Below, piece by piece: positions 34,600 to 44,651 of a DNA stretch of 64,000 bases. Source of the stretch: Microcoleus vaginatus HSN003 (GTDB lineage Bacteria > Cyanobacteriota > Cyanobacteriia > Cyanobacteriales > Microcoleaceae). The stretch is from assembly GCF_022701255.1 (NCBI RefSeq), contig NZ_CP031705.1, positions 3,113,501 to 3,177,500 on the forward strand, given 5' to 3'. The translations under genes and the position numbers were made by a program. Numbering within the stretch: position 1 is the first letter of the stretch; each line of letters begins with the position of its first letter. Under the pieces are notes generated by a model. That model did no database searches. It saw nothing but the letters and a program-made list of their open reading frames with translations, and had not been told where the DNA came from.

Positions 34600-36211
34600 T
34601 GGAGTTTAGACTAAGCACAAATTGACTCAGCTAACGCTGAGTGAAATTCTAGTGAATTTAGAAAGAGTTTTCTAAGGTTAAATTACGAATTTGGGAGAGT
34701 TTTGGAACCGACCTTTACCCTTTTTGACCACGGGATAGCGACATCTTTGAGCGCGCAGTTTACCGGATGACCATCCAGCCGATTTTCCTCGGGATTTGGG
34801 AGCAACAGCCGGACTCCCAATCCTAATTAAAAGTGGAAGCATTGATTGTGCAACCCTTCCAGGTGTCAATTCAGGGAGAGGCTTTTGCCAGGGTAGACGA
34901 ATTTCCCTGACTAAATCTTGAGCTAACCATAATTGCCAAGTTAGCAATGGCATCAAATCACTCCATCGTTCACATTGTTCTGGAGTGCTTAGCTTCGGAA
35001 TTGTCCAATGCAATGTTTGTTTCGCTAAGCGATACCAGTGTTCGATGGCAAAACGACGTAGATATAGTTGCCAAATTTCTGTAAGAGGTGGCATTTGAAC
35101 ACCAACCCAAACTAACCACAAAGGTTGAGTTTTTAATTGACCCGTTACAGTGTCTAAGCGTTCTACTAAAATCAGAGTCATCGGATGTTTGGGACTACCT
35201 CGGAAATGTAAGTTATCCCATGTTCTCAACCTGATTCGTCCGAGTTTCGGCTCAAGGGATTCCAGGGTTTGTTCTGGTTCCCACCAGCTTGAGGAGTCGT
35301 TAAGCTTAAACTGGTTTCCATGAATTTTTGGCCGTCCTCTACCACTATAGGCTGGGGGTGTTGACCATAAGCAACGATTGGAGCGAATACGCATTAGTTT
35401 ATCAGCGGCGATCGCAGCAGTAGCTTTAACCAGAGGGGCGCACCCATACTCACTATCAAATAGGGCGATGGGTCTATTCTGAAGATATTCACAGACTTGT
35501 GCCAATTGTTCAGCGCCTTTACCGATTGGGTTGTCCCAACTGGTAATACGTTCGTGTCTTAATGGCAGCGCCCAACTCCCGCTAATCGTTGGTATCAGTG
35601 CGATCGTACTATATCCTTGACCGATACCAACAGGTATGCCGTGAGGTAAGGCTGTGGGTTGATGTTCATAGGTCCGTTCTTTGAGAGTAGGTGCATGGGG
35701 TCTCAACCATGCTGTATGATCGATCGCTAATACTGGACGTTCCACTTGTGACATCTGTTGGATATATAGTTGCATCAATTGGTCTCGGTCTGGTCTACAA
35801 TCTTGCAGCGCTTCGTAGACGCTTGACCACTCACGCCGAAATAAGGGATTGAGGGCTAAATCTCCTAAACATGAGACGTGGCGAGTCGTCATTATCGCGT
35901 CTGCTAGTTCAAAGGTGGCGTCTTTGGCATTGCCGAGACATTCATAAGCTTGTTGACGAAATTCCCGTAATTGTTCAAACTTCATGGCAGGTAGATTTGA
36001 GATTTTTAGCTGAATTCTCAATCTTCTACCCTTACGCTGTCTGTTGAAACTATCGCAGACAGTTTTTTTTTGAGGTTGTCAGCCGAAGAGAACGTCAACG
36101 GTCGTCGGCATCTATGCTAGTGGTTGAGCCTCATAGCTCTTCACCAGCGACCATTGCCGTTCTTAAGTTGAAATCTAACCGTGCTTTAAGAGGTGCTTAG
36201 TCTAAACTCCA
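34600..36211. mobile_element. Complete IS4-type insertion sequence, 1612 bp
   Basis: Perfect 19-bp terminal inverted repeats, TGGAGTTTAGACTAAGCAC at 34600-34618 and its complement at 36193-36211, enclose one transposase gene. The flanks GTTACCAT (34592-34599) and GTTACCAG (36212-36219) match at seven of eight bases and may be the target duplication. A small inverted pair ACTCAGC / GCTGAGT lies just inside the left end. The right end lies on a GTTACCAGG...CCTGGTAA palindrome, so insertion may have been into that repeat. Confidence 0.9.
34678..36021 (-). CDS. DDE transposase of IS4 superfamily type
   Basis: A 447-residue transposase with D101 (LAIDHTAW), D189 (ALFDSEYG) and the Y-(2)-R-(3)-E-(6)-K signature as Y320, R323, E327 and K334 in YLRRFAIEHWYRLAK. 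The full catalytic triad and intact length inside perfect inverted repeats suggest an active or recently active element. ATG 35985 (MKFEQLREFR) is an alternative start 12 codons in. The C-terminal region is basic, rich in Lys, Arg and Ser. Confidence 0.88.
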   Translation of the reverse strand: MRIQLKISNLPAMKFEQLREFRQQAYECLGNAKDATFELADAIMTTRHVSCLGDLALNPLFRREWSSVYEALQDCRPDRDQLMQLYIQQMSQVERPVLAIDHTAWLRPHAPTLKERTYEHQPTALPHGIPVGIGQGYSTIALIPTISGSWALPLRHERITSWDNPIGKGAEQLAQVCEYLQNRPIALFDSEYGCAPLVKATAAIAADKLMRIRSNRCLWSTPPAYSGRGRPKIHGNQFKLNDSSSWWEPEQTLESLEPKLGRIRLRTWDNLHFRGSPKHPMTLILVERLDTVTGQLKTQPLWLVWVGVQMPPLTEIWQLYLRRFAIEHWYRLAKQTLHWTIPKLSTPEQCERWSDLMPLLTWQLWLAQDLVREIRLPWQKPLPELTPGRVAQSMLPLLIRIGSPAVAPKSRGKSAGWSSGKLRAQRCRYPVVKKGKGRFQNSPKFVI

Positions 36212-36356
36212 GTTACCAGGAAGAGCCTGGTAAAGCAGATCAGGAGGCTGTGCCTCCACATTTCATGGCAGCCATTCGAGGCAGAGCCTCTGGATATCGG
36301 TTCCCAGGCAGAGCCTAAGAACCAGTTGTTGTGGAGCAGGCATCTTGCCTGCTTCC
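36212..36356. repeat. Cluster of palindromic repeats right of the IS
   Basis: In order: TTACCAGGAAGAGCCTGGTAA, GGAGGCTGTGCCTCC, GAGGCAGAGCCTC and GTTCCCAGGCAGAGCCTAAGAAC, then GCAGGCATCTTGCCTGC. The same modules occur at 20499-20543 and elsewhere. Confidence 0.8.
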
Positions 36357-36365
36357 TGCTAGGAA

Positions 36366-37220
36366 CTACCCGCACAAAACAGCCGCATGATGGCAAATGT
36401 GATCCTCCATAAAAGTAGCTATAAAGTAATAGCTATGATCGTAACCTTCCTGCATCCTTAAAGTTAGTGGCTGTCCCGCTTTTTCACAAGCTGCCCCGAA
36501 CACTTCCGGCAACAACTGCCCGTCAGCAAGAAACGAATCCGCAGTGCCGCAGTCAATCAGAATTGGACGGTTGTATTGCGCCTCAAGCACCAATTCGCTA
36601 GCATCCCAAGCCTTCCAAATCTCTTTGTCGCTGCCGAGGTAGTGCCCAAAGGCTTTTTGTCCCCAAGGGCAGCGCATTGGCGCGGAAATAGGCGCAAAAG
36701 CGGAAACTGAAAGATAGCGAGATCCATTTTTCAAAGCGCAAATTAAAGCCCCGTGTCCGCCCATCGAATGACCGAAAATTCCCTGTTTTTCCGGTATCGC
36801 TGGAAAATTTTCGGCGATTAAATTCGGTAATTCATCAACCACATAACTGTACATTCGATAGTGAGAATTCCAAGGTGCGGCTGTCGCATCAACATAAAAA
36901 CCCGCACCACTTCCTAAATCCCAATCGTCATCTTCCCCAGGAATACCAGTATTGCGCGGGCTAGTGTCGGGCGCAACCAACATTAACCCGTATTTTGCCG
37001 CAAATTGTTGCGCCCCCGCTTTTGCCATAAAGTTCTCTTCCGTGCAGGTTAAACCTGAGAGAAAATACAAAACTGGTACGGGTTGAGATAAAGCTTGCGG
37101 GGGCTGGTAAACAGCGAATTTCATCTCGCTGTTGCAAGCGGAGGATTGATGACTGTAAAAGCCGAGTTTTCCACCGAAACTTTTCTGTTCTTTGTGCAGT
37201 TTTAGGGAGTCTGATATCAT
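36366..37220 (-). CDS. fghA: S-formylglutathione hydrolase
   Basis: A 284-residue esterase D family enzyme that hydrolyses S-formylglutathione to formate and glutathione in formaldehyde detoxification. Catalytic residues are S152 in GHSMGGHG, D228 in CGTADSF and H262 in GYDHSYYF; FLSGLTCTEENF and GEDDDWDLGSGAGFYVDAT are family hallmarks. It lies downstream of the formaldehyde dehydrogenase gene on the same strand (197-bp gap with a dispersed repeat), so the two probably work together. It starts at ATG 37220. Confidence 0.93.
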   Translation of the reverse strand: MISDSLKLHKEQKSFGGKLGFYSHQSSACNSEMKFAVYQPPQALSQPVPVLYFLSGLTCTEENFMAKAGAQQFAAKYGLMLVAPDTSPRNTGIPGEDDDWDLGSGAGFYVDATAAPWNSHYRMYSYVVDELPNLIAENFPAIPEKQGIFGHSMGGHGALICALKNGSRYLSVSAFAPISAPMRCPWGQKAFGHYLGSDKEIWKAWDASELVLEAQYNRPILIDCGTADSFLADGQLLPEVFGAACEKAGQPLTLRMQEGYDHSYYFIATFMEDHICHHAAVLCG

Positions 37221-37257
37221 ATTAATTCTATTTCATTTGTGAATGAGATTTTTTTAT

Positions 37258-37300
37258 TAACCGCAGAGGGCGCAGAGGACGCAGAGGCAGAGAGAAAAGA
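37258..37300. repeat. Dispersed CCGCAGAGGGCGCAGAGGAC repeat
   Basis: GCAGAGG-type repeats (CCGCAGAGGGCGCAGAGGAC then GCAGAGGCAGAGAG). Copies lie inverted at 39419-39470 and direct at 49793-49834. Confidence 0.75.
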
Positions 37301-37417
37301 GAAGTTATGTAGGGTGCAGCCCTGTACCTTACGGCTATAGATAGCGCGTAAAACCCCTTTTTCCGTAAGTCCTGTCTTCCTTCTTCCCTCTTCCCTCTTC
37401 CTTCTTCCTTCAAAAAC

Positions 37418-38527
37418 TCAAAATGTCAACACTGTGCGAATTACTTCGCCTTTGTGCATTAAATCAAAAGCTTCGTTAATTTGCTCGATCGGCATTACCC
37501 GAGATACCAGACTATCAATATCAATTTTACCGTCCATGTACCAATCAACAATCTTAGGAACATCAGTTCTGCCTTTTGCCCCCCCAAAAGCCGTGCCTTT
37601 CCAAACCCTACCAGTTACTAGCTGAAACGGGCGGGTACTAATTTCTTGACCAGCTCCCGCTACCCCAACAATTACGCTCACGCCCCAACCTTTGTGGCAG
37701 CATTCCAAAGCTTGGCGCATCACATTAATGTTGCCGATACATTCAAAACTGTAATCAGCTCCACCTTTGGTTAAATCTACTAAATAAGGCACTAAATCAC
37801 CTTCCACTTCACGGGGATTGACAAAGTGAGTCATGCCGAATTTTTCCGCCATTTCTCGCTTGTCGGGGTTCAAGTCTACGCCGACAATCATGTTAGCTCC
37901 CACCAGACGAGCTGCTTGAATTACATTCAAACCCACGCCGCCCAAACCGAAAACTACCACATTAGAACCAGGCTCTACTTTCGCAGTATTTATGACAGCG
38001 CCGATGCCAGTTGTGACGCCGCAGCCGATTAAACAAACTTTATCAAAAGGAGCGTCATCACGAATTTTTGCTACTGCAATTTCCGGCAATACTGTATAAT
38101 TAGCAAAGGTAGAAGTTCCCATGTAATGGTAAAGTTTCTGCCCGTCTATAGAAAACCTGCTAGTGCCGTCGGGCATCACTCCCTGGCCTTGAGTCACGCG
38201 AATTGCTTGACAGAGATTCGTTTTGCGGCTCAAACAATATTCGCAGTTGCGGCATTCAGGAATGTAGAGAGGAATTACCCGATCGCCCACTTTGACACTC
38301 GTGACTCCCGCCCCCACTTCTGCGACAATCCCGGCTCCCTCGTGGCCTAAAATCGCAGGAAATAAACCTTCAGGATCGGCACCGGAAAGAGTGTAAGCAT
38401 CAGTGTGACAAACACCGGTGGCTTTAATTTCCACCAACACCTCTCCAGCCCTCGGTCCATCCAGCTCAACCGTTTCAATGCTCAAAGGTTGGCCGGCACT
38501 GCGAGCAACTGCTGCTTTTACTTTCAT
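37418..38527 (-). CDS. frmA: S-(hydroxymethyl)glutathione dehydrogenase (class III alcohol dehydrogenase)
   Basis: A 369-residue zinc alcohol dehydrogenase starting at ATG 38527 ([16 protein letters not shown]), with GGGAGAAAGC just before it; an earlier frame start at 38566 is less likely. Catalytic zinc ligands lie in [10 protein letters not shown] and GHEGAGIV; the structural zinc site is the four-cysteine lobe [15 protein letters not shown]; the NAD-binding glycines are [10 protein letters not shown]. It oxidises the formaldehyde-glutathione adduct to S-formylglutathione, which FghA then hydrolyses. The SDR gene is divergent from it with only 80 bp between. Confidence 0.94.
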   Translation of the reverse strand: MKVKAAVARSAGQPLSIETVELDGPRAGEVLVEIKATGVCHTDAYTLSGADPEGLFPAILGHEGAGIVAEVGAGVTSVKVGDRVIPLYIPECRNCEYCLSRKTNLCQAIRVTQGQGVMPDGTSRFSIDGQKLYHYMGTSTFANYTVLPEIAVAKIRDDAPFDKVCLIGCGVTTGIGAVINTAKVEPGSNVVVFGLGGVGLNVIQAARLVGANMIVGVDLNPDKREMAEKFGMTHFVNPREVEGDLVPYLVDLTKGGADYSFECIGNINVMRQALECCHKGWGVSVIVGVAGAGQEISTRPFQLVTGRVWKGTAFGGAKGRTDVPKIVDWYMDGKIDIDSLVSRVMPIEQINEAFDLMHKGEVIRTVLTF

Positions 38528-38606
38528 GCTTTCTCCCTGCGATCGATTTGTCAATTCACCAGTCAATATGTATTGTATTACTTAATGTCAAACTTGGAGC
38601 AAATCT

Positions 38607-39290
38607 ATGACAAAATTAATTGTAATTACCGGAGTCAGTCGCGGTCTAGGTCTTGCCATGACCGAAAAGTTTATTGAATTGGGACATACAGTTGTGGGAT
38701 GCGCCCGTTCTTCCGAAGCGGTGGAAAAACTCCAACAAAAATATAGTGCGCCCCAGCATTTTACTGCTTTGGATGTCACCAACGACGAGCGAGTAAAAGC
38801 TTGGGCAACAGAAATTTTGGCAAAAAATGAGCCACCAGATTTGCTAATTAATAATGCAGGTATAGCTAATCATCCCGCGCCTCTTTGGAAGGTCAGTAAC
38901 GAAGAATTTTCCCAGGTAATTGATGTTAATATTAAAGGTACAGCTAATGTAATTCGCCACTTTGTCCCGGCAATGATTGCTCGAAAAAGCGGCATAATTG
39001 TCAACTTTAGTTCTGCTTGGGGAAGGTCAACTTCGCCGGAAGTCGCGCCCTATTGCGCTTCCAAGTGGGCAATAGAAGGACTTACGCAATCGCTCGCTCA
39101 AGAATTGCCCACAGGTATGGCAGCAGTTCCTTTGAATCCGGGGATAATTCACACAGATATGCTGGACATTTGTTTCGGCGAAGATGCGGCAAATTACACA
39201 TCAGCCAAAGCATGGGTGCAAAAAGCAGTTCCTTTTTTATTGAACTTGAAACCTTCAGATAACGGAATGCCGGTGAGTGTTCCTGGATAA
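38607..39290 (+). CDS. Short-chain dehydrogenase/reductase (SDR)
   Basis: A 227-residue classical SDR. The cofactor motif is TGVSRGLGLAM, NNAG follows in LLINNAGIAN, and the catalytic Ser-Tyr-Lys is in SSAWGR...YCASKW. The acidic-free beta-2 end (CARSSE) suggests NADP. The substrate is unknown. It is transcribed divergently from the formaldehyde dehydrogenase gene. Length is normal for this short class. It starts at ATG 38607. Confidence 0.88.
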   Translation: MTKLIVITGVSRGLGLAMTEKFIELGHTVVGCARSSEAVEKLQQKYSAPQHFTALDVTNDERVKAWATEILAKNEPPDLLINNAGIANHPAPLWKVSNEEFSQVIDVNIKGTANVIRHFVPAMIARKSGIIVNFSSAWGRSTSPEVAPYCASKWAIEGLTQSLAQELPTGMAAVPLNPGIIHTDMLDICFGEDAANYTSAKAWVQKAVPFLLNLKPSDNGMPVSVPG

Positions 39291-39528
39291 ACTGAGGCGC
39301 ATCTAAATTTTATAGCCAAGTTTGATGAAATTCTTGTGGGGTGGGTGGATCGCCCGCCCAAAAATACAACTATGCGGGACAGCTTAATATAGCAACCCTT
39401 GCATGATTTGCGAACATCTCTCTTTTTTTCTCCTCTGCGCCATCTGCGCTCTCTGCGGTTCATTAAAAAAACTTCAAAAATGAAATAAAATTGCTATATT
39501 CTCAAAACTCTTTCCCCAAATAGCCACT
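39291..39528. repeat. SDR-fni spacer with two dispersed repeats
   Basis: The gap holds TTGTGGGGTGGGTGGATCGC and an inverted GCAGAGG-type repeat (39419-39470). No gene is seen. Confidence 0.6.
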
Positions 39529-40578
39529 GTGAACTTGCCGCTAACCTCCCCGTCGCAAACCGAAACCCGCAAAGCAGACCACCTGCGGATCTGCCTCGAA
39601 GAAGACGTACAATTTCGCGAAACTACCAGCGGCCTCGAACGCTACCGTTTTGAACACTGCTGTTTGCCAGAACTCGATCGCACCCAAATCGATTTAACCT
39701 CCACATTTCTCGGCAAAAAACTAGCCGTTCCCCTGCTAATTTCCTCAATGACAGGTGGCACAGAATTAGCCCAGACAATCAATTATCGCCTCGCCGATGT
39801 CGCTCAAGAATACAAACTAGCAATGGGAGTCGGTTCCCAGCGAATCATCGTAGAAAATCCTCAACTAGCTCCTACATTTGCCGTCCGTCGCCGCGCTCCA
39901 GATATTCTGCTGTTTGCCAATATCGGAGCAGTTCAATTAAACTACAATTACGGCTTGGAAGAATGCCAAAAAATTATTGATATTCTCGAAGCAGATGCCC
40001 TAATTTTGCACCTAAATCCGCTGCAAGAATGCGTTCAAACCGAAGGCGATACTAACTTTAAAGGACTGCTAGATAAAATTGCCAAGTTGTGCGATAAATT
40101 ACCAGTACCAGTTATTGCTAAAGAAGTCGGCAACGGTATTTCAGGAAAAATGGCAAAGAAATTGCTCGCTGCGGGGGTAGGTGCGATCGACATTGCCGGG
40201 GCCGGAGGCACTTCTTGGGCGAAAATAGAAGGAGAGCGAGCTAAAGATGGCAAGCAGCGCAGGCTGGGCGCAACCTTTGCCGACTGGGGAATACCAACAG
40301 CCGAGTGCATTGTCAGCACCCGCGCCGCAGCGCCGGAGGTTCCCCTGATTGCCTCTGGAGGCTTGCAAAACGGGTTGGATGCAGCGAAGGCGATCGCTCT
40401 TGGCGCGGATATTGCGGGACTGGCGCGGCCGTTTCTACAAGCTGCTGCGGAATCGGAATCAGCCACAGCCCTCCTTGCTGAGGTGTTAATTGCAGAAATC
40501 GCCACCGTGATGTTCTGTACAGGCTGCGGTAATTTGGATGAGCTAAAACAATCTGGGGTTTTGGAAAGGTTAAGATAA
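39529..40578 (+). CDS. fni: Isopentenyl-diphosphate delta-isomerase, type 2
   Basis: A 349-residue FMN-dependent enzyme interconverting IPP and DMAPP for carotenoid, phytol and quinone synthesis. It starts at GTG 39529. The TIM-barrel landmarks are [33 protein letters not shown] (followed by TEGD), [19 protein letters not shown] and [19 protein letters not shown]. Length and order fit cyanobacterial Fni. Confidence 0.94.
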   Translation: MNLPLTSPSQTETRKADHLRICLEEDVQFRETTSGLERYRFEHCCLPELDRTQIDLTSTFLGKKLAVPLLISSMTGGTELAQTINYRLADVAQEYKLAMGVGSQRIIVENPQLAPTFAVRRRAPDILLFANIGAVQLNYNYGLEECQKIIDILEADALILHLNPLQECVQTEGDTNFKGLLDKIAKLCDKLPVPVIAKEVGNGISGKMAKKLLAAGVGAIDIAGAGGTSWAKIEGERAKDGKQRRLGATFADWGIPTAECIVSTRAAAPEVPLIASGGLQNGLDAAKAIALGADIAGLARPFLQAAAESESATALLAEVLIAEIATVMFCTGCGNLDELKQSGVLERLR

Positions 40579-40841
40579 AAGTGAGTCAGCAGTCAAAAGT
40601 CATTAGTCAGCAGTCAAAAGTCATTAGCTAATAACTAACGACAGCGGATAATTGCTAAATCCTAGTTGCAGGAATTACCAATAAAATCGTTTCCGCGCTT
40701 CATCGGAATAATATTATTTTTCCGCGTGCAGTGCGAGCCTCCCGCTCACACGTTGGGTATCATTCCGCTTTAACCGGACTTGCTCTCACTAATGACTAAT
40801 AACTAATGACTAATAACTAATCACTAATTACCAATTATCTA
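40579..40841. repeat. Simple-repeat spacer fni-sppA
   Basis: Direct repeats GTCAGCAGTCAAAAGTCATTA (twice) and, near 40790-40830, CTAATGACTAATAA. The middle contains TTTCCGCG and GCTCACACG palindromic bits. No gene is seen. Confidence 0.6.
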
Positions 40842-42662
40842 ATGAAAGATTTCCTAAAATATACCTGTGCAAGTTTACTGGGAACCTTCCTAGGACTGTT
40901 GCTGCTGGGCAGCATCGGATTGGGAGGACTGGTACTGCTAATTGCTCTGGCCGCATCGTCGTCTAAGGATTCAGGCCCGCAAGTTAAAGATAAGTCTGTA
41001 TTGGTATTAGACCTTTCTTCAAATATCACCGACAGCAAACCGAGCCGTAGCACTGGCGCGGCGATTGAAGAAGTGTTTTCGGAAGATTCCGGCGATACAG
41101 TGACGCTGCGGACTGTTTTAGACACGATCGAATATGCTAAAAAAGACCCGAAAATTGTTGGCATTTATCTCGAAGGCAGCTCAAATTCTAGCAGCAGCGG
41201 GTTTGCCAATCTCAAAGAAGTTCGATCGGCATTGCAGCGTTTCCGAGATGCCAAAAAACCCATTTTTGCTTACCAGATGGACTGGAATGAGCGAGATTAT
41301 TACCTCGGTTCTGTTGCTAATACCATTGCAGTCAATCCTTACGGCGCTTTGGAAATCAACGGTTTTAGCAGTCAGGCAATGTTTTTCACTGGTGCTTTGG
41401 AAAAATACGGCGTGGGAGTGCAAGTGACTCGCGTCGGCAAATACAAGTCAGCCGTTGAGCCATTTTTGCTCACAAAAATGAGTCCCGAAAATCGCCAGCA
41501 AACTCAAAAGTTGCTCGGAGATATGTGGGGAGAATACCTGAAAACTGTCGCCCCGAGTCGCAAAGTGACTGTTCCGCAACTACAAGCGCTTGCAGATAAG
41601 GGCGGAATTTTGATGGCTGACGAAGCTCTCAAAAGCAAGTTAGTTGATAAAGTTGTATACTTTGACGAAATATCGACCGAACTCAAAAAACTCACAGGAA
41701 CCGATAGCGAAAACAAATCTTTCAAGCAAATTAGTTTGAAAAACTATGCGAGAATTGCCGAGAATAAAAAATCAACGAGCGCTGACAAGAAAAACCAAAT
41801 TGCTATACTTTACGCTGAAGGAGAGATTGTAGACGGGGAAGGCAGCGCGACTCAAGTAGGAGGCGAGCGCATCGCTCAATCAATGCGAAAAATCCGAGAA
41901 GATAACGACGTAAAAGCGGTAGTTTTGCGCGTCAACAGTCCCGGAGGCAGTGCGACGGCGGCCGAAGTAATTGCACGCGAAGTGATGCTGACGGGGAAAA
42001 AGAAACCAGTTATTGTTTCAATGGGCAATTTAGCAGCATCCGGCGGCTATTGGATTTCGATGGGTTCCAACCGCATTTTTGCCGAACCCAATACGATTAC
42101 CGGTTCGATCGGGGTTTTTGGAATGCTGTTCAACGTCGAAAAGTTGGCGGCTAACAACGGCCTGATTTGGGACGTGGTGAAAACCGCCCGGTTTGCGGAT
42201 ACTAACACGCTTTCCCGCCCGAAAAATCCTCAAGAATTGGCGAATATTCAGAGGAGAGTCGATCGCATTTACGATCAATTTATTACTAAAGTCGCCACCT
42301 CCCGCAAACTGCCGAAAATTAAGGTACAAGAAATTGCTCAAGGCAGAGTGTGGTCTGGTACGGCTGCAAAACAGTTGGGTTTAGTCGATGAAATTGGCGG
42401 GCTTGAAGATGCTGTGAGAGAGGCGGCGAAGCAAGCTAAACTCGGCGACGATTGGAAGTTGGAAGAATATCCAAAACGCCGCACTTTGGAGGAGCGAATT
42501 TTGGAAAGAATTTCAGGCGTTCACGTGTTGAAACCCGCCGCCAAACTCGACCCGCTAACGGCCGAATTTAAGAAAATGCAAGATGAATTGGGTGTGATCA
42601 AGTCGATGAACGACCCGCAAGGGATTTACGTTCGCTTGCCTTTCAATTTGCGGATTGATTAA
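40842..42662 (+). CDS. sppA: Signal peptide peptidase SppA, long form (S49, tandem domains)
   Basis: A 606-residue SppA with an N-terminal membrane helix (about 8-35: LLGTFLGLLLLGSIGLGGLVLLIALA). Catalytic Lys202 (GKYKSAVEP) lies in the first domain and Ser400 (NLAASGGYWISMG) in the second, as in E. coli SppA where one domain supplies each. It should degrade signal peptides and short hydrophobic peptides in the plasma or thylakoid membrane. With the short form at 8892 this genome has two paralogues. It starts at ATG 40842 after an AT-rich simple-repeat run. Confidence 0.93.
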   Translation: MKDFLKYTCASLLGTFLGLLLLGSIGLGGLVLLIALAASSSKDSGPQVKDKSVLVLDLSSNITDSKPSRSTGAAIEEVFSEDSGDTVTLRTVLDTIEYAKKDPKIVGIYLEGSSNSSSSGFANLKEVRSALQRFRDAKKPIFAYQMDWNERDYYLGSVANTIAVNPYGALEINGFSSQAMFFTGALEKYGVGVQVTRVGKYKSAVEPFLLTKMSPENRQQTQKLLGDMWGEYLKTVAPSRKVTVPQLQALADKGGILMADEALKSKLVDKVVYFDEISTELKKLTGTDSENKSFKQISLKNYARIAENKKSTSADKKNQIAILYAEGEIVDGEGSATQVGGERIAQSMRKIREDNDVKAVVLRVNSPGGSATAAEVIAREVMLTGKKKPVIVSMGNLAASGGYWISMGSNRIFAEPNTITGSIGVFGMLFNVEKLAANNGLIWDVVKTARFADTNTLSRPKNPQELANIQRRVDRIYDQFITKVATSRKLPKIKVQEIAQGRVWSGTAAKQLGLVDEIGGLEDAVREAAKQAKLGDDWKLEEYPKRRTLEERILERISGVHVLKPAAKLDPLTAEFKKMQDELGVIKSMNDPQGIYVRLPFNLRID

Positions 42663-42818
42663 TTGATACCAAATCCGGGATTTTTACCCATTTATTCTTC
42701 AGTCGCACTCTGTTCGGACGAAAGTTTTGCTCTTGAACCTTTGTAAGCGCTGAGTATGATAGGGTTTTTTAAGGCGGATTTGGTAAAAGTAGGCTGACGC
42801 ATCCTACCAACAACTGAA

Positions 42819-42847
42819 AAACCCGGTTTCTTCCAGAAACCGGGTTT
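42819..42847. terminator. Bidirectional terminator/palindrome between sppA and the GlsB-like gene
   Basis: AAACCCGGTTTCT and AGAAACCGGGTTT form a perfect 13-bp stem with a 3-base loop between convergent genes. Confidence 0.75.
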
Positions 42848-42891
42848 ATGAATACCCTAAAAGTCGATCGACTGGGAATTGGCAATATTTG

Positions 42892-43164
42892 TTATGCAGC
42901 ACGCTGAGTTAACAATCCCCAGATGAATAGTAGAACGATCGCACCTATGACGGCAAAAGCAATACTCGGAATACTCAATGCTCCAACAGAAGCTCCGCCG
43001 CTCGTCCCAAGGAACATGTTACCTAGATAACCTCCCACTAGGGCGCCCAAAATTCCTAAACCTGTTGTTGCCAGAAAACCGCCACCTTGAGTTCCCGGAT
43101 AAATGGCTTTGGCGATCGCACCAGCAATGAGTCCTAGAACAATCCAAGCAATAATATTGCCCAT
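42892..43164 (-). CDS. GlsB/YeaQ/YmgE family stress-related membrane protein
   Basis: A 90-residue, three-helix membrane protein with the GLIAGAIAKAIYPGTQGGG motif and a Gly-rich second part (GLGILGALVGGYLGNMFLG). Such proteins are induced by stress in many bacteria; activity is not defined. It starts at ATG 43164. Confidence 0.85.
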   Translation of the reverse strand: MGNIIAWIVLGLIAGAIAKAIYPGTQGGGFLATTGLGILGALVGGYLGNMFLGTSGGASVGALSIPSIAFAVIGAIVLLFIWGLLTQRAA

Positions 43165-43463
43165 TTCTCTTTCTCCTGAATACTTAAACTTTTCTTGTGC
43201 CTTGTCTTATGTTCTAAGAATAACAACCGCTATCGATCCCTTACCTCTACCGCAGGGATGAACCGAAAGTGGTAGGATTTCTCATCAATCGTCCGAGTTT
43301 GAGGCTTTTTAATATGTCAAAAGAGTTAACCCACTTTTTCTAGCGAAGAAAGGTACTTATGCTCAAACCAAAAGGAAATAGGAGAATCTTTTCTGGGACT
43401 TTTTGTGTTTTGGTGGTTAAAAAAATTACAATATTTTTGTGAAATGAGGAAAGTTGGCGCCCG

Positions 43464-44651
43464 ATGGATCTGACTCTGTGCATGATTGTGAAGAATGAAG
43501 AGGCAACACTGTCGCGGACTTTGGACAGCGTTAAGGGTGTTGTTGACGAAATAGTGGTGGTGGATACGGGATCGGGCGATCGCACTCGTGAAATTGCCCG
43601 AGAATTCGGGGCGAGGGTTTATGAGTTTGAATGGTGCGACGACTTCGCAGCGGCGCGCAACGAGTGTCTGAAGCACGCCCAGGGCGACTGGATTTTGGTA
43701 TTAGATGCCGATGAGGTGTTGGTACCGGAGATTGTGCCTCAAATTAAGCAGGCAATTGCGAGCGATCGGCTGCTGCTAATCAATCTCATCCGCCAAGAAA
43801 TCGGAGCCTCTCAATCTCCCTATTCCCTAGTGTCACGCTTGTTTCGCAATCGCCTCGACATCCGTTTTTCTCGCCCTTACCACGCAATGGTAGACGACAG
43901 CGTGGCTGAGATTTTGCAGAGGGAACCAAATTGGAAAATAGCTTCTCTCCCCGATGTGGCGATTTGGCACTCTGGTTATCACAAAGATGCGATCGCCGCC
44001 AAAAGTAAATTCCAAAAAGCTCAAGCAGCAATGGAACGCTATATAGCTTATTATCCAAACGATGCTTATGCTTGTAGCAAATTAGGCGCGCTGTATGTAG
44101 AAACTGGGCAAATTGGGCGGGGAATTAATTTATTAACCAAAGGCTTGACTGCTGCGGCAATTGATGATTCTATTGTTTACGAACTGAACTATCATTTGGG
44201 AATTGCTTATCGCCAGCAGCAGCAGTTTGCTAAAGCAAAAGAACACTATCAAGCCGCAATTAATACAAATGTGTTCCCGCCCCTCAAGTTAGGTGCTTAC
44301 AATAATTTGGGCAACTTGTTCAAAGAGGAAGGAGATTTGAAATCTGCTGAAAAAGCTTACAAAGCAGCTTTAAAAATTGACCCCAATTTTGCAGCAGGTC
44401 ACTATAATTTAGGACTGACGCTGAAGGCAGCCGGAAATTTAGCACATGCGATCGCCTATTACCGACAAGCGATAAAAATCGATCCCGAACACGCGGAAGC
44501 TCATCAAAACTTGGCAGTAGCCTTGCTGAAAATTGGCAAAATGCCAGAGAGTTTAGCAGAATTCAAAAGAGCGATCGCCCTTCACGAACAGCGCCGCCCT
44601 TTTGAAGCAGAACGACTGCGCCGGGGACTACAAGAAATGGGTTTAATGTAA
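43464..44651 (+). CDS. Family 2 glycosyltransferase fused to TPR repeats
   Basis: A 395-residue protein. Residues 1-220 are a GT-A glycosyltransferase: MDLTLCMIVKNEEATLSRTL, VVDTGSGDRT, DWILVLDADE (DxD-type metal motif) and the HxG segment IWHSGYHK. Residues 225-395 contain four TPR units (for example YNNLGNLFKEEGDLKSAEKA and GHYNLGLTLKAAGNLAHAIA). Cyanobacterial members are placed in surface-polysaccharide or glycoprotein synthesis. ATG 43464 is the first in frame. No membrane anchor. Confidence 0.88.
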   Translation: MDLTLCMIVKNEEATLSRTLDSVKGVVDEIVVVDTGSGDRTREIAREFGARVYEFEWCDDFAAARNECLKHAQGDWILVLDADEVLVPEIVPQIKQAIASDRLLLINLIRQEIGASQSPYSLVSRLFRNRLDIRFSRPYHAMVDDSVAEILQREPNWKIASLPDVAIWHSGYHKDAIAAKSKFQKAQAAMERYIAYYPNDAYACSKLGALYVETGQIGRGINLLTKGLTAAAIDDSIVYELNYHLGIAYRQQQQFAKAKEHYQAAINTNVFPPLKLGAYNNLGNLFKEEGDLKSAEKAYKAALKIDPNFAAGHYNLGLTLKAAGNLAHAIAYYRQAIKIDPEHAEAHQNLAVALLKIGKMPESLAEFKRAIALHEQRRPFEAERLRRGLQEMGLM

